From Candidatus Thorarchaeota archaeon (GTDB lineage: Archaea; Asgardarchaeota; Thorarchaeia; Thorarchaeales; Thorarchaeaceae), in assembly GCA_016839345.1 (NCBI GenBank), contig JAEOUL010000038.1:1-8776 (forward strand): a DNA stretch of 8,776 nucleotides. The letters run 5' to 3'. The notes beneath the pieces were generated by a model. The model saw only the letters and a program-made list of their open reading frames with translations. It ran no database searches and was not told the origin of the DNA. Positions 7,022 through 8,776 of the stretch are shown here, piece by piece; positions within the stretch are counted from its first letter, which is position 1, and each line of letters starts with the position of its first letter. Position numbers and translations under genes: made by a program.

Positions 7022-7043
7022 TCAAATTCATGAACTAATTTGA
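7022..7043. repeat. Inverted repeat just upstream of the 431-residue gene
   Basis: The arms TCAAATT (7022-7028) and AATTTGA (7037-7043) are perfect complements around an 8-nt spacer that itself contains the core of the palindrome TTCATGAA (7027-7034). The repeat begins 5 bases upstream of ATG 7016, where a repressor or a leader hairpin could act on initiation. No clear TATA box or Shine-Dalgarno site is seen for that gene. Being AT-rich, the repeat could also be chance. Confidence 0.3.
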
Positions 7044-7086
7044 CACTGATGAGTGCCATTCGTGTTCTTGCAAAGTAACATCTCCT

Positions 7087-7092
7087 AAAAAA
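7087..7092 (-). terminator. T-run after the ECF S-component gene
   Basis: On the minus strand a run of six T lies about 70 nt after the S-component stop codon, within the 144-base gap before the 431-residue gene. Archaeal termination often uses such U-runs without a hairpin. It is short, so partial read-through is possible. I see no tRNA or convincing riboswitch in the remainder of the gap (7017-7160). Confidence 0.25.
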
Positions 7093-7160
7093 CCGTTCCG
7101 ACAAAGAATCAAATCATATCCGGTCATCATCGAGATACGATCGAACTGGTGCATTCTGTT

Positions 7161-7742
7161 TCAACTGGTTTTTAGTTCCTCATATGGTTTACCAGATTCA
7201 ATATCGCGAAAGTTGATTGTCCTTAGATAAGTGCGAATTGTGGGACCTACTAGGAGCGCAACGAGAGAGCCAGCTACAACTTGACCTAGATTAACAACCA
7301 CTAATTCTGCTAATGCTGCTCCAAAGCCCCATAGAATAATTTCACCAACCAAGTATCCTACCAACATTACGAATGAACCAATGATGACACCAACAATATC
7401 CCATTTACTCATACGAATAACACCCATTGTCCTAGCACCGAAGAAACCAACAGCCATGCCTTCAAATCCCTTTACAACAAGTGTGATTGGAGCGTAAATT
7501 GGGGCAACTATCATGTCAGCAAGAGCAGATCCAACTCCACCTACAATAAAACCTCCAATAGGTCCAAGAATTAGTCCACCAAGCATTACAATTGTATCAC
7601 CGAGATTGAAGTAGCCATTAGTAACAGGATATGGAATGGTCAGAACCAAAGTTGTAATAGTGGCAAGTGCTGTAAAGATAGCTAACAATGCAATGTTGAT
7701 TGCAGAATTTTTTCCAGCTGGGCGAAAGTACTCCATTTCCAT
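7161..7742 (-). CDS. ECF transporter S component (vitamin/precursor-binding membrane protein)
   Basis: Integral membrane substrate-binding subunit of an energy-coupling-factor transporter. It has 193 residues from ATG 7742, normal for the family. Hydrophobic segments lie at about 13-37, 47-64, 62-77, 78-103, 114-140 and 146-169, giving about six helices. The run NGYFNLGDTIVMLGGLILGP (positions 42-61) followed by GGVGSALADM is characteristic of the HmpT/PF07155-like S components, which take up thiamin precursors, riboflavin and similar small vitamins. The substrate cannot be fixed from sequence. No EcfA ATPase or EcfT is in the window, so it probably shares a module encoded elsewhere. GTG 7751 would add three residues; GTGA at 7751-7748 ahead of ATG 7742 favours the ATG. 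Divergent from the threonine synthase-like gene. Confidence 0.85.
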   Translation of the reverse strand: MEMEYFRPAGKNSAINIALLAIFTALATITTLVLTIPYPVTNGYFNLGDTIVMLGGLILGPIGGFIVGGVGSALADMIVAPIYAPITLVVKGFEGMAVGFFGARTMGVIRMSKWDIVGVIIGSFVMLVGYLVGEIILWGFGAALAELVVVNLGQVVAGSLVALLVGPTIRTYLRTINFRDIESGKPYEELKTS

Positions 7743-7775
7743 GATATTCACACGCGGCTGGTCGAATGAGAGAGG

Positions 7776-7800
7776 ATATATAACTTTGAGCCTATATATA
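7776..7800. promoter_or_regulatory. Compact bidirectional promoter with two TATA-like boxes
   Basis: ATATATAA (7776-7783), preceded by the purine-rich GAGAGAGG, is about 34 nt before ATG 7814 and suits a plus-strand start near 7806, giving an almost leaderless mRNA. TATATATA (7793-7800) reads the same on both strands and would place a minus-strand start near 7770, about 28 nt before ATG 7742. The minus reading of the first box (TTATATAT) could instead start transcription near GTG 7751. The intergenic region is only 71 bases, so the two preinitiation complexes would overlap. Confidence 0.5.
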
Positions 7801-7813
7801 GGCGCGAATGTGA

Positions 7814-8776
7814 ATGAGTCTCATATCTTCATACAGGTGTACAAGATGCGGTAAGCAAATCCCATATGATTTGAGAGAGAGAGTCTGTCCTGAGTGTGGT
7901 AGTTTTCTTGAGATTATGTATGACTTGCCAGCTGTTAGCAAACGTATCACAAAAAACTCACTGAAGAAGAGAGACCCTGGTATCTGGAGATACGCCGAGC
8001 TGTTACCTGTTGCAGCTTCATCAAGTGTCATTTCTCTAGGAGAAGGGGGAACATACCTTCACCGGTGCGATAGATTAGCTAAACGTTACAACTTAAGGTC
8101 GCTGTATCTAAAGGATGAAACCACAAACCCGACTGGATCATTCATCGATAGAGGCACAGCGGTTGAAGTCACTGTAGCAAAACAGCAGGGTTTTCGCTCT
8201 TTGTGTTGTGGATCTACAGGTAACCTTGCAGCATCTCTTGTAGCTTATGCAGCACGTGCTGGAATGAAGTGCAATGTCTTCATTGCGCAAACTGGGAATG
8301 TGGATTCCGGAAAATTCTATCAGATACTTGCATACGGTGCTAATGTTACTGTAGTCAAGAACCATGAGATTGCTTTAGAGAGGGCCAATGCTGAAGGCGC
8401 TCATAGTTATGTTGTTGATGCGTATAGCTCTTCATTCCTCGAAGGAGTAAAAACTACAATCTTCGAGATATGTGAACAATTGATGTGGAGTACTCCCGAT
8501 TGGATTGTCATACCAATGGGAAATGGAGGACATCTCTCTATGGTCTGGAAAGGATTGAAGGAGCTACAAGAGATTGGAGTTTTAGATAAAATTGAAACAA
8601 AAATAATCGGAGTTCAATCGACAGGTTGTGCACCTATTGTAGATGCATTTGCAAGTGGGACAGAAGATATCACTCCGACTGCAGGGGGAGCTACTATTGC
8701 TTTGGATATAGGGGTCAGTAATCCATCATGTGGACATACAGCGCTCAGGGCAATTCGAGAATCAGGAGGGTTGGCG
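7814..8776 (+). CDS. Threonine synthase-family protein lacking the PLP lysine (3' end beyond window)
   Basis: Partial: 321 codons, open to the window edge. Threonine synthase (ThrC) converts O-phosphohomoserine to threonine using pyridoxal phosphate. The protein starts with a zinc ribbon (Cys9, Cys12, Cys25, Cys28) as in many archaeal members. It then has SLGEGGTYL (74-82), LYLKDETTNPTGSF (97-110), CGSTGNLAASLVAYAARAG (132-150), SGKFYQILAYGA (165-176), the phosphate-binding loop PMGNGGHLSMVWKG (234-247) and NPSCGHTALRAIRESGG (303-319). The family motif TGSFKDRG, whose Lys forms the Schiff base with PLP, is TGSFIDRG here: Ile111, codon ATC. Two base changes separate ATC from either Lys codon, so a single read error does not explain it. 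TGA at 7811-7813 closes the frame just before ATG 7814, fixing the start. It could be a divergent paralog with another reaction or a regulatory pseudoenzyme, so I give no thrC symbol. Confidence 0.88.
   Translation, partial: MSLISSYRCTRCGKQIPYDLRERVCPECGSFLEIMYDLPAVSKRITKNSLKKRDPGIWRYAELLPVAASSSVISLGEGGTYLHRCDRLAKRYNLRSLYLKDETTNPTGSFIDRGTAVEVTVAKQQGFRSLCCGSTGNLAASLVAYAARAGMKCNVFIAQTGNVDSGKFYQILAYGANVTVVKNHEIALERANAEGAHSYVVDAYSSSFLEGVKTTIFEICEQLMWSTPDWIVIPMGNGGHLSMVWKGLKELQEIGVLDKIETKIIGVQSTGCAPIVDAFASGTEDITPTAGGATIALDIGVSNPSCGHTALRAIRESGGLA

Noticed and set aside
7017..7160. Possible C/D-box RNA or tRNA in the gap (minus-strand ATGATGA, GTTCGATC)
   Set aside because: No matching D box CTGA at suitable spacing, and no acceptor stem or cloverleaf can be built around the GTTCGA.
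7792..8031. 79-codon minus-strand open frame
   Set aside because: It lies antisense to the zinc-ribbon start of the threonine synthase-like gene and across its promoter; no family features.
1..8776. CRISPR arrays, insertion sequences, attachment sites or phage genes
   Set aside because: No regularly spaced repeats, transposase, integrase or terminal inverted repeats were seen; codon use looks alike across the genes by eye.

Overview
The window looks like chromosomal DNA from an archaeon, probably an uncultured or little-studied lineage. Four observations point this way. Spaced AT-rich boxes resembling archaeal TATA elements lie about 25-40 nt ahead of several start codons. Leaders are very short or leave no room for a Shine-Dalgarno site, and where such a site is visible it has the AGGTGA form. 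The seryl-tRNA synthetase has archaeal-type signature residues. Fe-S assembly is represented by only SufC plus one SufB-type scaffold, the minimal SUF-like (SMS) arrangement common in archaea. I cannot name the lineage; an Asgard or TACK-type archaeon is only a guess. I recognise no phage, transposon, CRISPR, rRNA or tRNA sequence, and no gene-free stretch exceeds about 150 bases.

Layout, left to right. A GT4-type glycosyltransferase and serS lie on the plus strand (77-2533). They converge, with a 9-base gap, on a minus-strand block made of a C_GCAxxG_C_C redox protein, sufC and sufB (5121 down to 2543). SufC and sufB overlap by one base (TAATG). Divergent from this block is a single-domain rubrerythrin/ferritin-like protein (5204-5674) that begins with TTG and is followed by a strong hairpin. 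Next, on the minus strand, are a 431-residue protein I do not recognise (7016-5721) and, upstream of it, an ECF-transporter S component (7742-7161). Divergent from the S component, across a compact promoter with two TATA-like boxes, is a threonine synthase-family gene (from 7814) that runs off the right edge.

Functionally, the centre (2543-5674) reads as an iron-sulfur and oxidative-stress neighbourhood: Fe-S scaffold, its ATPase, a four-cysteine redox protein and a di-iron protein. The right side may concern vitamin or cofactor uptake and an unidentified enzyme.

The most striking observations are these. The threonine synthase-like protein has Ile where the family has its PLP Schiff-base lysine. 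SufC carries a cluster of five cysteines just after the Q-loop. The 431-residue protein looks like a real, ordered enzyme of unknown function.
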